This document shows positions 36,086 through 44,907 of a stretch of 64,000 nucleotides of DNA, piece after piece. This stretch comes from Dyadobacter sp. 676 (GTDB taxonomy: Bacteria; Bacteroidota; Bacteroidia; Cytophagales; Spirosomataceae): positions 6,927,001-6,991,000 of the forward strand of contig NZ_CP159289.1 of the NCBI RefSeq assembly GCF_040448675.1. Reading direction: 5' to 3'. The notes beneath the pieces are model-generated. The model was not told the origin of the DNA. It did no database searches and saw nothing but the letters and a program-made list of their open reading frames with translations. The translations under genes were made by a program, and so were the position numbers. Within the stretch, counting starts at the first letter, position 1, and each line of letters opens with the position of its first letter.

Positions 36086-37732
36086 ATGAAACCGAAAATC
36101 GCTTCTATCCTGACACGGCACCTGCTGATGATGATTTTGACGGGATGCTGTCTTGCATGCAACAAATTCCTCGATGTGACCCCCACCGACCAGATCCCGG
36201 ACGAGGGCGTGTGGGCCGACACCAGGACTGCCGATCTGTTCCTGAACAACGTCTATTCCGGCCTTCCCGGTCCATTCAACACATTCGATCCGGTCGAAAA
36301 CTTCACCGACAACGCCATGAACGGCGTAAACGGACAGCCGAGCCGGGTGTTGTATGCCAATTCGGTGTACACTGCCAGCAACACTCCCAACAACTGGGCA
36401 CAGTATGCAAATATCCGCAAAGCCAACCTCTTCATCGAAAAGGTAACCGCATCCGCCCTGGACGAGACCTGGAAAAAACTGCGGCTGGCGGAAGCCCGCT
36501 TCCTGCGGGCTTACTACTACCAGTTGTTATGGACTTATCACGGCGGCGTACCGATCATTACCAATACCCTCAACCAGAACACGCAGGGTGAAAACATTTT
36601 CAGGCCCCGAAACACCGATGAAGAGACCTACAAATTCATTGTCGACGAATGCGCCGCCATTGCGCCCGACCTCCCGCTGAAAGCCGAAGCCGGCAGAGTT
36701 TCCAGGGTTGCTGCGCTGACGCTCAAAGGCTGGTGCGAGCTGTTCCATGCCAGTCCGTTGAAGAACCCGTCGAATGAAAAAGTCCGGTGGGAAGCCGCCG
36801 CCGCTACCAACAAACAGGTGATCGATCTCGGTTCCCACAGCCTTTTCCCCGATTACGAAACGATGTTTTATGAGGGCAATAATAATAATCAGGAGGTCAT
36901 TTTTGCGAAACAGTACCTGGGCGGAACGGCTTTGGGCGCAGGCAGAGAGGGCTTGCAGGGCCCCTGGATCGTCGGCGGCGTGCAGCGTGCTTACGGCGGT
37001 GTGGATCCCACGCAGGAGCTCGTCGACGAATATGCCATGGCCAATGGCCTGCCTATCTCCGATCCGCAATCGGGCTACGACCTTCAAAAGCCTTATGTAA
37101 ACCGGGAAAAGCGGTTTTACCAGTCTATTATCTATGATGGTTCGACATGGCTGGGTAGTGAAATGGTAATGAAACAAGGGGTTGGTAGCCGGAATGCAAC
37201 GGATTTAAGTAATACCAACGAAGCTACGAACACCGGCTATTATCTTCGCAAAGGGCTGGACCCGAAATATGCGGTGAACGGCAATCACATGCTGAGTAGC
37301 GCCAACTTTATCATTTTCCGTTACGCCGAGGTCCTGCTCAGCTATGCGGAAGCCCGGAACGAGGCATCCGGGCCGGACGCGTCGGTATATGAAGCCGTCA
37401 ACAAGGTAAGGGCACGTTCCGAGCTACCCGCATTGAAAGCAGGCCTCTCGCAGGCGCAGATGCGTGTCGCGATCCAGCGCGAACGGAGGGTCGAGCTCGC
37501 ATTCGAGGAAAAGCGGTGGTATGACCTGATCAGGCTGAAAGCGGCCGAAAAAAACCTGAACGGAACGCTGCATGGCATACGCATCGATCAGGTTGGCGGC
37601 AAGTGGGTGTATACGGTAATTGCCGCGCCCGACGGTTCACGCACATTTTATCCCGAGAAAAATTACCTTTTCCCGATCCCGCAGTCGGCCTTGAACCAGA
37701 ATACAAAGCTTACCCAGAACCCGAATTACTGA
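36086..37732 (+). CDS. SusD/RagB-family nutrient-binding lipoprotein (PUL-B)
   Basis: Starting at ATG 36086, 13 bases after susC, the 548-residue protein has a lipobox (LTGCCLAC, then NKFLDVTPTDQIPD), the SusD helical core (LRLAEARFLRAYYYQLLWTY) and the C-terminal IQRERRVELAFEEKRWYDLI motif, ending TQNPNY. ATG 36059 in the same frame overlaps susC and spoils the signal. It should be the substrate-binding lid for the SusC upstream. Its intact frame contrasts with the broken transporter. Confidence 0.94.
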   Translation: MKPKIASILTRHLLMMILTGCCLACNKFLDVTPTDQIPDEGVWADTRTADLFLNNVYSGLPGPFNTFDPVENFTDNAMNGVNGQPSRVLYANSVYTASNTPNNWAQYANIRKANLFIEKVTASALDETWKKLRLAEARFLRAYYYQLLWTYHGGVPIITNTLNQNTQGENIFRPRNTDEETYKFIVDECAAIAPDLPLKAEAGRVSRVAALTLKGWCELFHASPLKNPSNEKVRWEAAAATNKQVIDLGSHSLFPDYETMFYEGNNNNQEVIFAKQYLGGTALGAGREGLQGPWIVGGVQRAYGGVDPTQELVDEYAMANGLPISDPQSGYDLQKPYVNREKRFYQSIIYDGSTWLGSEMVMKQGVGSRNATDLSNTNEATNTGYYLRKGLDPKYAVNGNHMLSSANFIIFRYAEVLLSYAEARNEASGPDASVYEAVNKVRARSELPALKAGLSQAQMRVAIQRERRVELAFEEKRWYDLIRLKAAEKNLNGTLHGIRIDQVGGKWVYTVIAAPDGSRTFYPEKNYLFPIPQSALNQNTKLTQNPNY

Positions 37733-37745
37733 CATTCCGAACCCT

Positions 37746-37775
37746 CATGCGTCCGATCGGATGGTCGGACGCATG
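37746..37775 (+). other. Stem-loop after susD (PUL-B)
   Basis: A perfect 11-bp stem (CATGCGTCCGA, 37746-37756, with TCGGACGCATG, 37765-37775) and 8-base loop lies 13 bases after the susD stop. The following bases are GGCTCAAAAAC, with no T tract, so full termination is unlikely. It may protect the 3' end of susCD message or mark a processing point before the cytochrome gene. Confidence 0.55.
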
Positions 37776-37801
37776 GCTCAAAAACAAGCGAGTATTTACC
37801 A

Positions 37802-40800
37802 ATGAAAAATACCAAACTGATACGCATTTTGGCGGGTGTGGCGATTTGCTGCGGCATTTTCGTTGCGGCGACAGAGCGGACAAATGAATATTCCCGCGAG
37901 GTGAAGCCGGAAGACGCGCTTGCCACTTTCGAGCTTCCCGAAGGTTTCCAGATTGAAATGGTTGCAAGCGAACCGATGATCTCGGACCCGGTAGCAATGG
38001 AAATCGACGAGAACGGGCTCATGTACGTGGTCGAAATGCACGGCTATCCGCTCGACAAAAGCGGTACCGGCAAAGTCCGCATCCTGCGCGATGCCGATGG
38101 TGACGGAAAAATGGACAAATCCGTCGTTTTCGCCGAGAATCTGGTGCTTCCGACGGGCATTATGCGCTGGAAGAAAGGCGTGCTCGTCACCGATCCGCCC
38201 AATGTGCTTTATCTGGAAGACAAAGACGGCGACGGCCGGGCGGATACCCGTGACACACTCCTGACGGGCTTCGCGATGTCAAACCCGCAGCACAACTTCA
38301 ACAACCCGATCCTGGGTATCGATAACTGGATATATCTCGGCCATGAGCCTGCTGTGACCACCAAAACGTTTCAAAAGGAATTCGGCGATCGCGGCGGGGA
38401 AATCTTATACCCAAAAATGGCGGATAGCCCCCGGTTACCTGAAAATGGCCTGGGGCGAGGCGTACGTTTCCGTCCCGACACAAAGGGGCTGGAAGTATTG
38501 AGCAGCTACACGCAGTTTGGCCACACGTTCGATCGATGGGGACGTTACCTGCTCGTAAGCAATGCGAATCCGGGTTATCACGAAGTAATCGCCAACCGTT
38601 ACCTTCTGCGAAACCCCGATCTGCTGGTTTCACAGGTGACGCAAACGTTGTCGGACCATTCCCCGGAGGTATTTCCCATTACTAAAAACCCGCTCCACCA
38701 GCTACTCACCGATGTCGGCGTTTTTACTTCCGCCTGCGGTATAACCAGCTACCAGGGCGGATTGTTTCCGGCTCCCTACGACAGCGTGGCATTTGTGGCC
38801 GAACCGGTCAGCAATCTGGTACATGCCGACGTTATCCGGGACAAAGGCGCGAGTTTTACGGCGAGCCGCCTATTTGACAAGAAAGAATTTCTCGCTTCGA
38901 CCGATTCCTGGTTCAGGCCGGTAAATATGTATATCGGCCCCGATGGCGCCTTGTATGTCGTGGACTATTACCGACAGATTATCGAACACCCCGAATGGAT
39001 GGCCGACAATGTGATAAAATCGGGAGCGCTTTACAATGGCCGCGACATGGGCCGCATTTACCGCGTTGCGCCCAAAGGTACACCCCGGGCGACATGGTCC
39101 GAAAACGTCGGCCTCGATGCGATGACCGACGCCGGGCTGATCGCGAAGCTGGCCGACGGGAACATCTGGTGGCGCCGTAATGCACAGCGCCTGCTGCTCG
39201 ACCGTCGTAACCAGGCCGCGGTGCCGCTGCTGCGGGCGATGCTCGCCGGTGGCGACCCAAAGGGGCGGTTGCATGCGTTATGGACCCTCGAAGGCTTCGG
39301 AGCGCTGAATGCCGACGATCTGGCGGGCGCGCTTAAAGATCCCGAGGCGGGCGTAATCGAAAACGCTGTAAGAGTTGCGGAGCTTCATCTGCCGCGTTCC
39401 CCCCGGCTGAAACCGGCACTGACGGCACTCGCCACCCATCCGAATCCGAAAGTCCGTTTCCAGGCACTGCTGGCATTGGGGGAAATCCAGTCGGAAGATG
39501 CGTTGAAAGCCCGTGAAACCATTCTTTTCAAAGACCTGCACGACCCTTGGGTACAGGTTGCGGCACTCACTTCCAGCTACGGGAACGATGCCCTGTTTGC
39601 AGAAACTTTGAAACGCTACAAAGCCGGAAACGAAGCTTATGCCTCCCTCGTGCAGCGCCTGAGCACATTGACGGGCGTGCGTGGCGACGCCGCGGCGATA
39701 CGCTCGTTTATACGGAAGGCATTGGGGCCCGCGGCGGTTCATGGCTGGCAGGCACCGGTATTACGCGGATTAGCCGAAAGTCTGAACAAAAAAACAGACC
39801 TTAGCGCACTCACAGCCGAAAAGGCGCTATTGCTCGATGCGGCATTTAAAAACCCGAAGGCGGACGTAAGGCAAGCAAGCATGCTTCTGCTGCGAAAAAC
39901 CGGCCTCCCTGCCGGTCCCGAAACCCGGGCGGCCATTAAGACCGCCCTGCAAACGGCGTCGAACAAAAACGCAGCCATCGAAAAACGGACGGAAGCCATT
40001 CAGTTTCTTTCCTTCGAAAATCCTGCCGAACATACGGAAATGCTGAAAAAACTGGTGGTACCGAGCGAACCGCGCCCTGTACAAATGGCTGCGTTGAAAA
40101 CCCTGGGCGCGATACCCGACGAAACCGTATGCCTGCTGCTTCTGGAAAGATGGCCGTCGCTGACGCCCGATGTACGGGAATCGGCGATCGGGTTCTTTAC
40201 TGCCGGCGAAAAACGCATTACGCTCCTGCTCGATGGCCTCGAACAAGGCAAGATAGACCGTGCGAGCATTGGATGGCCCCGCAGCGTTTCGCTGATGGCA
40301 CAGCATAACGAGGCGCTCCGCAACCGCGCCCGACAGCTGCTGACGCAAAAAGAAGGTCAGCGCGAAACGGTAAAACAAGCCTACAAAGGCGTTATGGCCC
40401 TGTCGGGAAACGCTCAGGCAGGCAAAACCGTTTTCGATCAAAATTGCTCAGTGTGCCACCAGATCGGTGGTACCGGTGGCGTGGCATTCGGCCCCGACCT
40501 CGGTACGATCCGCAACCGCCGCCCCGAATCGATCATGGGCGACATCCTCGACCCGAATTTTTCCATTGCCGACGGTTACGACCTCTGGCAGGTCGAACTC
40601 AGCTCCGGCGAATCGGTACAGGGACTGATATCGAGCGAAACACCCTCCGCCCTTACACTTTCCAACTATGGCGGGCAAAAACGGGTAATCGCCCGCAAGG
40701 ACATCAAATCACTGAAAACACTGGGCATGTCGAGCATGCCGGTAGGGCTCGAAGCGTCGATCGATCAGCAGCAAATGGCCGATTTACTTGCCTTCATTAA

Positions 40801-40813
40801 AAACGCAAAATAA
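37802..40813 (+). CDS. PVC-type dehydrogenase-like/HEAT-repeat/cytochrome c fusion protein
   Basis: The 1003-residue exported protein (signal: ILAGVAICCGIFVAATE) begins with a 'membrane-bound dehydrogenase' beta-propeller-like domain (LPEGFQIEMVASEPMISDPV, MYVVEMHGYPLDKSGTGKVR, DADGDGKMDK). HEAT-like helical repeats follow in the middle (PKVRFQALLALGEIQSEDAL). A C-terminal heme-binding segment carries CSVCH at about residues 881-885 (NCSVCHQIGGTGGVAFGPDL). Such proteins are abundant in Planctomycetes, Verrucomicrobia and Bacteroidota; they are presumed periplasmic oxidoreductases for sugars or alcohols, but few have been tested. It follows susD and precedes the ceramidase-like gene by six bases. 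Confidence 0.9.
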   Translation: MKNTKLIRILAGVAICCGIFVAATERTNEYSREVKPEDALATFELPEGFQIEMVASEPMISDPVAMEIDENGLMYVVEMHGYPLDKSGTGKVRILRDADGDGKMDKSVVFAENLVLPTGIMRWKKGVLVTDPPNVLYLEDKDGDGRADTRDTLLTGFAMSNPQHNFNNPILGIDNWIYLGHEPAVTTKTFQKEFGDRGGEILYPKMADSPRLPENGLGRGVRFRPDTKGLEVLSSYTQFGHTFDRWGRYLLVSNANPGYHEVIANRYLLRNPDLLVSQVTQTLSDHSPEVFPITKNPLHQLLTDVGVFTSACGITSYQGGLFPAPYDSVAFVAEPVSNLVHADVIRDKGASFTASRLFDKKEFLASTDSWFRPVNMYIGPDGALYVVDYYRQIIEHPEWMADNVIKSGALYNGRDMGRIYRVAPKGTPRATWSENVGLDAMTDAGLIAKLADGNIWWRRNAQRLLLDRRNQAAVPLLRAMLAGGDPKGRLHALWTLEGFGALNADDLAGALKDPEAGVIENAVRVAELHLPRSPRLKPALTALATHPNPKVRFQALLALGEIQSEDALKARETILFKDLHDPWVQVAALTSSYGNDALFAETLKRYKAGNEAYASLVQRLSTLTGVRGDAAAIRSFIRKALGPAAVHGWQAPVLRGLAESLNKKTDLSALTAEKALLLDAAFKNPKADVRQASMLLLRKTGLPAGPETRAAIKTALQTASNKNAAIEKRTEAIQFLSFENPAEHTEMLKKLVVPSEPRPVQMAALKTLGAIPDETVCLLLLERWPSLTPDVRESAIGFFTAGEKRITLLLDGLEQGKIDRASIGWPRSVSLMAQHNEALRNRARQLLTQKEGQRETVKQAYKGVMALSGNAQAGKTVFDQNCSVCHQIGGTGGVAFGPDLGTIRNRRPESIMGDILDPNFSIADGYDLWQVELSSGESVQGLISSETPSALTLSNYGGQKRVIARKDIKSLKTLGMSSMPVGLEASIDQQQMADLLAFIKNAK

Positions 40814-40819
40814 CCAGCG

Positions 40820-42172
40820 ATGAAAAAGCATAACCAGGCAGCCGGCGCCGCCCAATCCATTGTCACATTTCTTCCTGTCCGCCTTTCGGCCATAATCATT
40901 TTGTTTTTGCTGATGATGAATGCCCGCGTCCCGGCGCAGGGCTTCAAAGCCTCGGTCGTTAAAATCGACATTACACCCGGCACGCCGCAAATGCTGCTCG
41001 GTTACCAGGCGCGGAAATCAACCGGCGTCCACGACAAAATCTATCACCGCATCGTTGCGATGGACGACGGGCGCAGCCAGTTTTTTATTATATCGACGGA
41101 CATCTGCCTGATTTCGCCATCCCAATACGATAAACTCGCCGAGAGGCTTCAAAAAGAGTTCAAAATCGATCCCATGCAGGTTTGGTGGTCGGCCACGCAT
41201 ACGCATTCCGCGCCGGAAGTGGGCCCTCCCGGCCTCCCGGCGGTATTTCTGGGCGAACGGTACAAGCATGATTTCGACGTGCCTTATACCAACCTCGTGG
41301 AACAGCGGATCGTTGACGGCATAGCCGAAGCCCGGCGCAAGCTCGCCCCGGCCCGCATTGCGGCCGGTTGGGGCCATTCGAATGCCAATATTAATCGCAG
41401 GGCCAGGGAAGTGGATGGCAAAACCAGTCTGGGAATGAACCCCGACGGCCCTGTCGACCGCGCCATTGGCCTGCTCCGGCTGGAAAGAACCGACGGAAGC
41501 CTCATGGCGCTCATAGCCAACTATGCCATACACGGAACTGTCATGAGCGGACAAAATCTGGAAATCAGCGGTGATGCGCCGGGTGTCGTATCCGAATATG
41601 TCGAACAGAAAACAGGAGCTCCGCTGCTGTTTATCAATGGGGCTGCCGGTAACATCGCACCGATTTACAGCGTTTACCCCAATCCTCAGGCGGGGCGGCT
41701 GAACCAGTTCAAGGCCATGCTTGGGGAAAAGATCATCGATGCGAATAAAACCATCGCTGCCGGTACCGCGGAAGTGACGCTGCGATTCGGCGGCATCACC
41801 GTCGAGACACCGCGCAAAAAGGACCTCGGCTGGCCGGCTGATCTGGAAAAGTATACCCGGACTACGAAAACCGGCGAAAACCTCGTGAAACTGCCCGTTC
41901 GTTTTTTGAAAATCAATGAAGACATTGCGATCTGGAGTGCGCCGTTGGAATTGTTCTGCGAGATCTCAAACGACGTCCGCAGCCAATCGCCCTTCCCCTA
42001 CACTTTTTACTTTGGCTATACCAACGGCTGGCTGGGCTACCTCCTCGCCGAGGACGAAATCAAATATGGCGGGTATGAAACCACCGTGTCCCCCTATGCG
42101 CCCGGTGCTGCCAAAAACCTGACCGACGCCGTCGTCAACCATCTCCACGGCTGGCTGCGTTCGGCGAAATAG
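40820..42172 (+). CDS. Neutral/alkaline ceramidase-like N-terminal domain protein
   Basis: The 450-residue exported protein (signal: LSAIIILFLLMMNARVPAQ) matches the neutral/alkaline non-lysosomal ceramidase N-terminal domain. It has FKASVVKIDITPGTPQMLLG at the start, WWSATHTHSAPEVGPPGLPA carrying metal-binding His residues, and LLFINGAAGNIAPIY with the conserved GxxGD/N loop. Many bacterial members are not proven ceramidases and sit in sugar-degradation loci as putative esterases or amidases. It is translated almost directly after the cytochrome gene, so the two are probably coexpressed. Confidence 0.87.
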   Translation: MKKHNQAAGAAQSIVTFLPVRLSAIIILFLLMMNARVPAQGFKASVVKIDITPGTPQMLLGYQARKSTGVHDKIYHRIVAMDDGRSQFFIISTDICLISPSQYDKLAERLQKEFKIDPMQVWWSATHTHSAPEVGPPGLPAVFLGERYKHDFDVPYTNLVEQRIVDGIAEARRKLAPARIAAGWGHSNANINRRAREVDGKTSLGMNPDGPVDRAIGLLRLERTDGSLMALIANYAIHGTVMSGQNLEISGDAPGVVSEYVEQKTGAPLLFINGAAGNIAPIYSVYPNPQAGRLNQFKAMLGEKIIDANKTIAAGTAEVTLRFGGITVETPRKKDLGWPADLEKYTRTTKTGENLVKLPVRFLKINEDIAIWSAPLELFCEISNDVRSQSPFPYTFYFGYTNGWLGYLLAEDEIKYGGYETTVSPYAPGAAKNLTDAVVNHLHGWLRSAK

Positions 42173-42202
42173 CTGAAAAAACTGACATTTAATTTTACCT
42201 CT

Positions 42203-43435
42203 ATGACACGCAAACTACTGATCCGAAACCTTGTTCTTCCCTACCTGATTTTGGGTGGGGTCACCGTACAAACGGCTGTTTCCCAACACTTCAAATGGCC
42301 CGAGGGAAAGAAGATGGCCATCAGTCTCACCTTCGACGATGCACGCGGCAGCCAGGCAACCGCCGGCGTTCCGCTGCTCAACGAGTATGGCGTCAAAGGA
42401 ACGTTCTATCTTGTGCCGTCGGCTGTCAAAACGCAGCTGGAAGGCTGGAAAAAAGCAGTTGCAGCGGGGCACGAAATGGGCAACCATTCGCTGCACCACC
42501 CGTGCAGCGGCAACTTCGTCTGGTCGCGGGAAAAGGCGCTGGAAACCTACACCCTCGACAAAATGCGCACCGAGCTGACGGAGACCAACCGCCAGATCCG
42601 CAACCTGCTCGGCGTGACGCCCGTGTCATACGCATACCCGTGCGGGCATACCTTCATCGGTCGCGGACGCGGGACCCGGAGCTTCGTGCCGCTTATATCT
42701 GAAATGTTCGTCAGCGGCCGCGGCTGGCTCGACGAAGCTCCGGTAGACCCTTCGTATTGCGATTTCGCACAATTGACGGGTATGGAAACCGACGGCAAGG
42801 ACTTCGAACAAATACTTCCGATCATCGACGCAGCGCGAAAAGCAGGGCAATGGCTCGTACTGGCCGGACATGAAATGGCCGATTCGGGCCCGCAAACCAC
42901 CCGTCTGACCATGCTTCGTAAACTCTGCGCTTATGCCAAAGACCCCGCCAACGGCATTTGGATCGCCCCGGTAAGTGAAATCGCCGCATATGTAAAATCC
43001 GTCCGCGACACGATCAATATCCCCGAGCTCGTCGCTCCCGATGGCAGCGGTACATTATATCTGACAGCGGAAAACGGCAAGGGCGTCGGCCCCAGGATCG
43101 AGTACATGCCCCGGTGGAAGGCCTTCGGATGGTTCACGTCGGCCGATATGGTCGAATGGGAAATCGAGGTTGCTAAAACCGGCAACTACGACGTAAACCT
43201 GGAATGGTCCGTCGACGACAAGGAGGCGGGTAAGGCGTTCGTTCTGGAAGCCTCAGGCACTTCGCTTCGGGGGCAGGTAGAGAAAAGCGGCGGCTGGGAG
43301 CGTTTCAAAAGCAAGTCCGTCGGAAAGGTCCGTCTGGACGCAGGCATACAAAAGATCAAGTTCCGGCCCGACAAAGTGTTTAACAATGGCGCACTTGCGG
43401 ATCTGCGGAAAATCGTACTTACGCCTGTCGACTAG
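42203..43435 (+). CDS. Polysaccharide deacetylase (NodB/CE4) with C-terminal beta-sandwich
   Basis: After a signal peptide the NodB domain shows MAISLTFDDARGSQATAGVP (metal and catalytic Asp pair), GTFYLVPSAV and GHEMGNHSLHHPCSGNF (metal-binding H-S-x-x-H). VSYAYPCGHTF follows. These enzymes remove N- or O-acetyl groups from glycans or amide groups from similar substrates. The last 130 residues (VEWEIEVAKTGNYDVNLEWS, KIKFRPDKVFNNGALADLRK) look like a carbohydrate-binding beta-sandwich. It is the last gene of PUL-B, followed by a hairpin. Confidence 0.9.
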   Translation: MTRKLLIRNLVLPYLILGGVTVQTAVSQHFKWPEGKKMAISLTFDDARGSQATAGVPLLNEYGVKGTFYLVPSAVKTQLEGWKKAVAAGHEMGNHSLHHPCSGNFVWSREKALETYTLDKMRTELTETNRQIRNLLGVTPVSYAYPCGHTFIGRGRGTRSFVPLISEMFVSGRGWLDEAPVDPSYCDFAQLTGMETDGKDFEQILPIIDAARKAGQWLVLAGHEMADSGPQTTRLTMLRKLCAYAKDPANGIWIAPVSEIAAYVKSVRDTINIPELVAPDGSGTLYLTAENGKGVGPRIEYMPRWKAFGWFTSADMVEWEIEVAKTGNYDVNLEWSVDDKEAGKAFVLEASGTSLRGQVEKSGGWERFKSKSVGKVRLDAGIQKIKFRPDKVFNNGALADLRKIVLTPVD

Positions 43436-43464
43436 CAATGGCGTCATCGCGCTTTCGTTGCTTT

Positions 43465-43488
43465 CAGGGGCAGGTTCGCCTGCCCCTG
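43465..43488. terminator. Bidirectional terminator-like hairpin between convergent genes
   Basis: CAGGGGCAGG and CCTGCCCCTG form a perfect 10-bp GC-rich stem around a TTCG tetraloop, in the 59-base gap between the deacetylase (plus) and HxlR regulator (minus). The plus side lacks a T tract and the minus side has only AAAG, so function as a terminator is likely from position and stability rather than from a classical tail. Confidence 0.65.
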
Positions 43489-43494
43489 GTCAAA

Positions 43495-43869
43495 TCACGC
43501 CGGTCCCGCCGGTGCGTTAATGCCCTTCGCTATCAGCGAGCGCAGGCGGTCCTGGTGCTGGTCGCCCCATTGCCCGATCGCCGCTATCAACGGTATCAGG
43601 GTCTCGCCGAAATCCGTCAGGTAATATTCAACCCTGGGCGGGACTACCGGGTAAATAACCTTTCTCACCATTTCGTGACCTTCCAGCTCCTTCAACTGAA
43701 CGTTCAGCACGCGCCTCGATGCACCGGGGATCTTTCGTTGCAGTTCGCTTGGACGCCGGAAGCCCTCGCTGATAAACCACAGTAGCCGCATTTTCCACTT
43801 GCCATAAAGCGCTTCTCCAACCAGGTCGAGCCCGCAATTTAAATCGGGCAATATTTTTCTTTCATACAT
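43495..43869 (-). CDS. HxlR-family helix-turn-helix transcriptional regulator
   Basis: The 124-residue winged-helix protein has GLDLVGEALYGKWKMRLLWF, GFRRPSELQRKIPGASRRVL and NVQLKELEGHEMVRKVIYPV, then VPPRVEYYLTDFGETL. This is the full HxlR (MarR-like, DUF24) pattern. These regulators commonly sense reactive small molecules and control a divergent oxidoreductase. Here the divergent gene is an SDR 128 bases away, with palindromes in between that are candidate binding sites. The start ATG at 43869 overlaps one of them. Confidence 0.92.
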   Translation of the reverse strand: MYERKILPDLNCGLDLVGEALYGKWKMRLLWFISEGFRRPSELQRKIPGASRRVLNVQLKELEGHEMVRKVIYPVVPPRVEYYLTDFGETLIPLIAAIGQWGDQHQDRLRSLIAKGINAPAGPA

Positions 43870-43890
43870 AGTATAAAAGTAGCGCTATGT
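43866..43890. promoter_or_regulatory. Inverted repeat at the HxlR start, candidate operator
   Basis: ACATAG (43866-43871) and CTATGT (43885-43890) form an inverted repeat with a 13-base spacer (TATAAAAGTAGCG). It overlaps the HxlR start codon, a position suited to autorepression. The arms are short, so this is weaker evidence than the palindrome at 43908. Confidence 0.35.
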
Positions 43891-43907
43891 GCGGCCCGGT
43901 TCAATAC

Positions 43908-43923
43908 GGGATAAATTTATCCC
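43908..43923. promoter_or_regulatory. 16-bp perfect palindrome, candidate HxlR operator
   Basis: GGGATAAATTTATCCC is an exact 16-base palindrome located between the divergent HxlR and SDR genes, 39 bases from the HxlR start and 75 from the SDR start. An AT-rich centre with GC flanks suits a dimeric winged-helix regulator. Binding by the neighbouring HxlR protein is inferred from position only. Confidence 0.5.
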
Positions 43924-43997
43924 TATCCGAATCGTAATTCCGTACTTGCCGGCCAGCCCAATCGTCCGGAATTTTGCCCGAACAAATCAGCATTACA

Positions 43998-44786
43998 ATG
44001 GCTTTCAATTTTGAAAATGAGTTGGAGGGTAAAATAGCCCTCGTGACCGGAGGCAGCAAAGGCACGGGCAAAGCCATTGCCGAACGATTGGTCAGCGCCG
44101 GTGCGGTGGTGATTATTACCGCAAGAAATAAGCCGGAAGAAGAGGTTACGGGTACAGTGTTTATTGCCGCTGATCTGAGTGAGCCAGAGGGCGCCGCAAA
44201 GGTCGCCGATGAGGTATCGCGAAGGTTCGGCAGGCTGGACATACTGGTCAACAACATGGGCGGCTCCGATACACCCGGAGGCGGTTTTGCGGCACTCACC
44301 GACCAGCATTGGGAGTCGACCATTCAAACCAACCTGCTGGCGCCGGTGCGATTGGACCGCGGCTTTTTGCCCGGCATGCTGGAACGCGGCCATGGGGTTA
44401 TCATCCATATTGCCTCCATTCAGGCGACATTACCGCTTTACGATTCCACGCTGCCTTACGCGGCGGCCAAAGCCGGCCTCGTCAATTACAGCAAGGGGCT
44501 CTCCAAGGAGGTCTCGCCGAAAGGTGTACGGGTGCTCACCGTTTCGCCCGGCTGGATCATGACCACAGCGGCGACCCGAATGATGGAACGCCTCGCCGAA
44601 AGCTCCGGAAGCTCCGTCGAACAGGCTACGCATGGCGTAATGGACGCCCTCGGAGGCATTCCCGTCGGCCGACCTGCCCGACCGGAGGACGTGGCCGAGC
44701 TTGTTGGCTTCCTGGTTTCGCCGCGCGCCGCCTACCTCACGGGTACGGAATACGTGATAGACGGCGGCACGATTCCCACAATCTAG
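43998..44786 (+). CDS. Short-chain dehydrogenase/reductase (SDR)
   Basis: The 262-residue NAD(P)-dependent oxidoreductase has TGGSKGTGKAIAERLV (dinucleotide-binding glycines), LVNNMGGS, YDSTLPYAAAKAGLVNYSKG (catalytic Tyr and Lys as Y-x-x-x-K) and RPEDVAELVGFLVSPRAAYL ending VIDGG. ATG 43998 is chosen; a TTG eight codons upstream is in frame but less likely. It stands alone downstream of a divergent HxlR regulator, a pairing seen often for stress-inducible reductases. The substrate is not predictable. Confidence 0.92.
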   Translation: MAFNFENELEGKIALVTGGSKGTGKAIAERLVSAGAVVIITARNKPEEEVTGTVFIAADLSEPEGAAKVADEVSRRFGRLDILVNNMGGSDTPGGGFAALTDQHWESTIQTNLLAPVRLDRGFLPGMLERGHGVIIHIASIQATLPLYDSTLPYAAAKAGLVNYSKGLSKEVSPKGVRVLTVSPGWIMTTAATRMMERLAESSGSSVEQATHGVMDALGGIPVGRPARPEDVAELVGFLVSPRAAYLTGTEYVIDGGTIPTI

Positions 44787-44907
44787 GCCATATTTCCCCT
44801 CAGCAAAGACCGAACTTGGTTAACGCACGTCTGCAAAAACGGCTTTTACCCTGATATCACGGAAAATTGCAGGAAGGATCATTGTTGCGATGCCGGTTAG
44901 GACGGAA

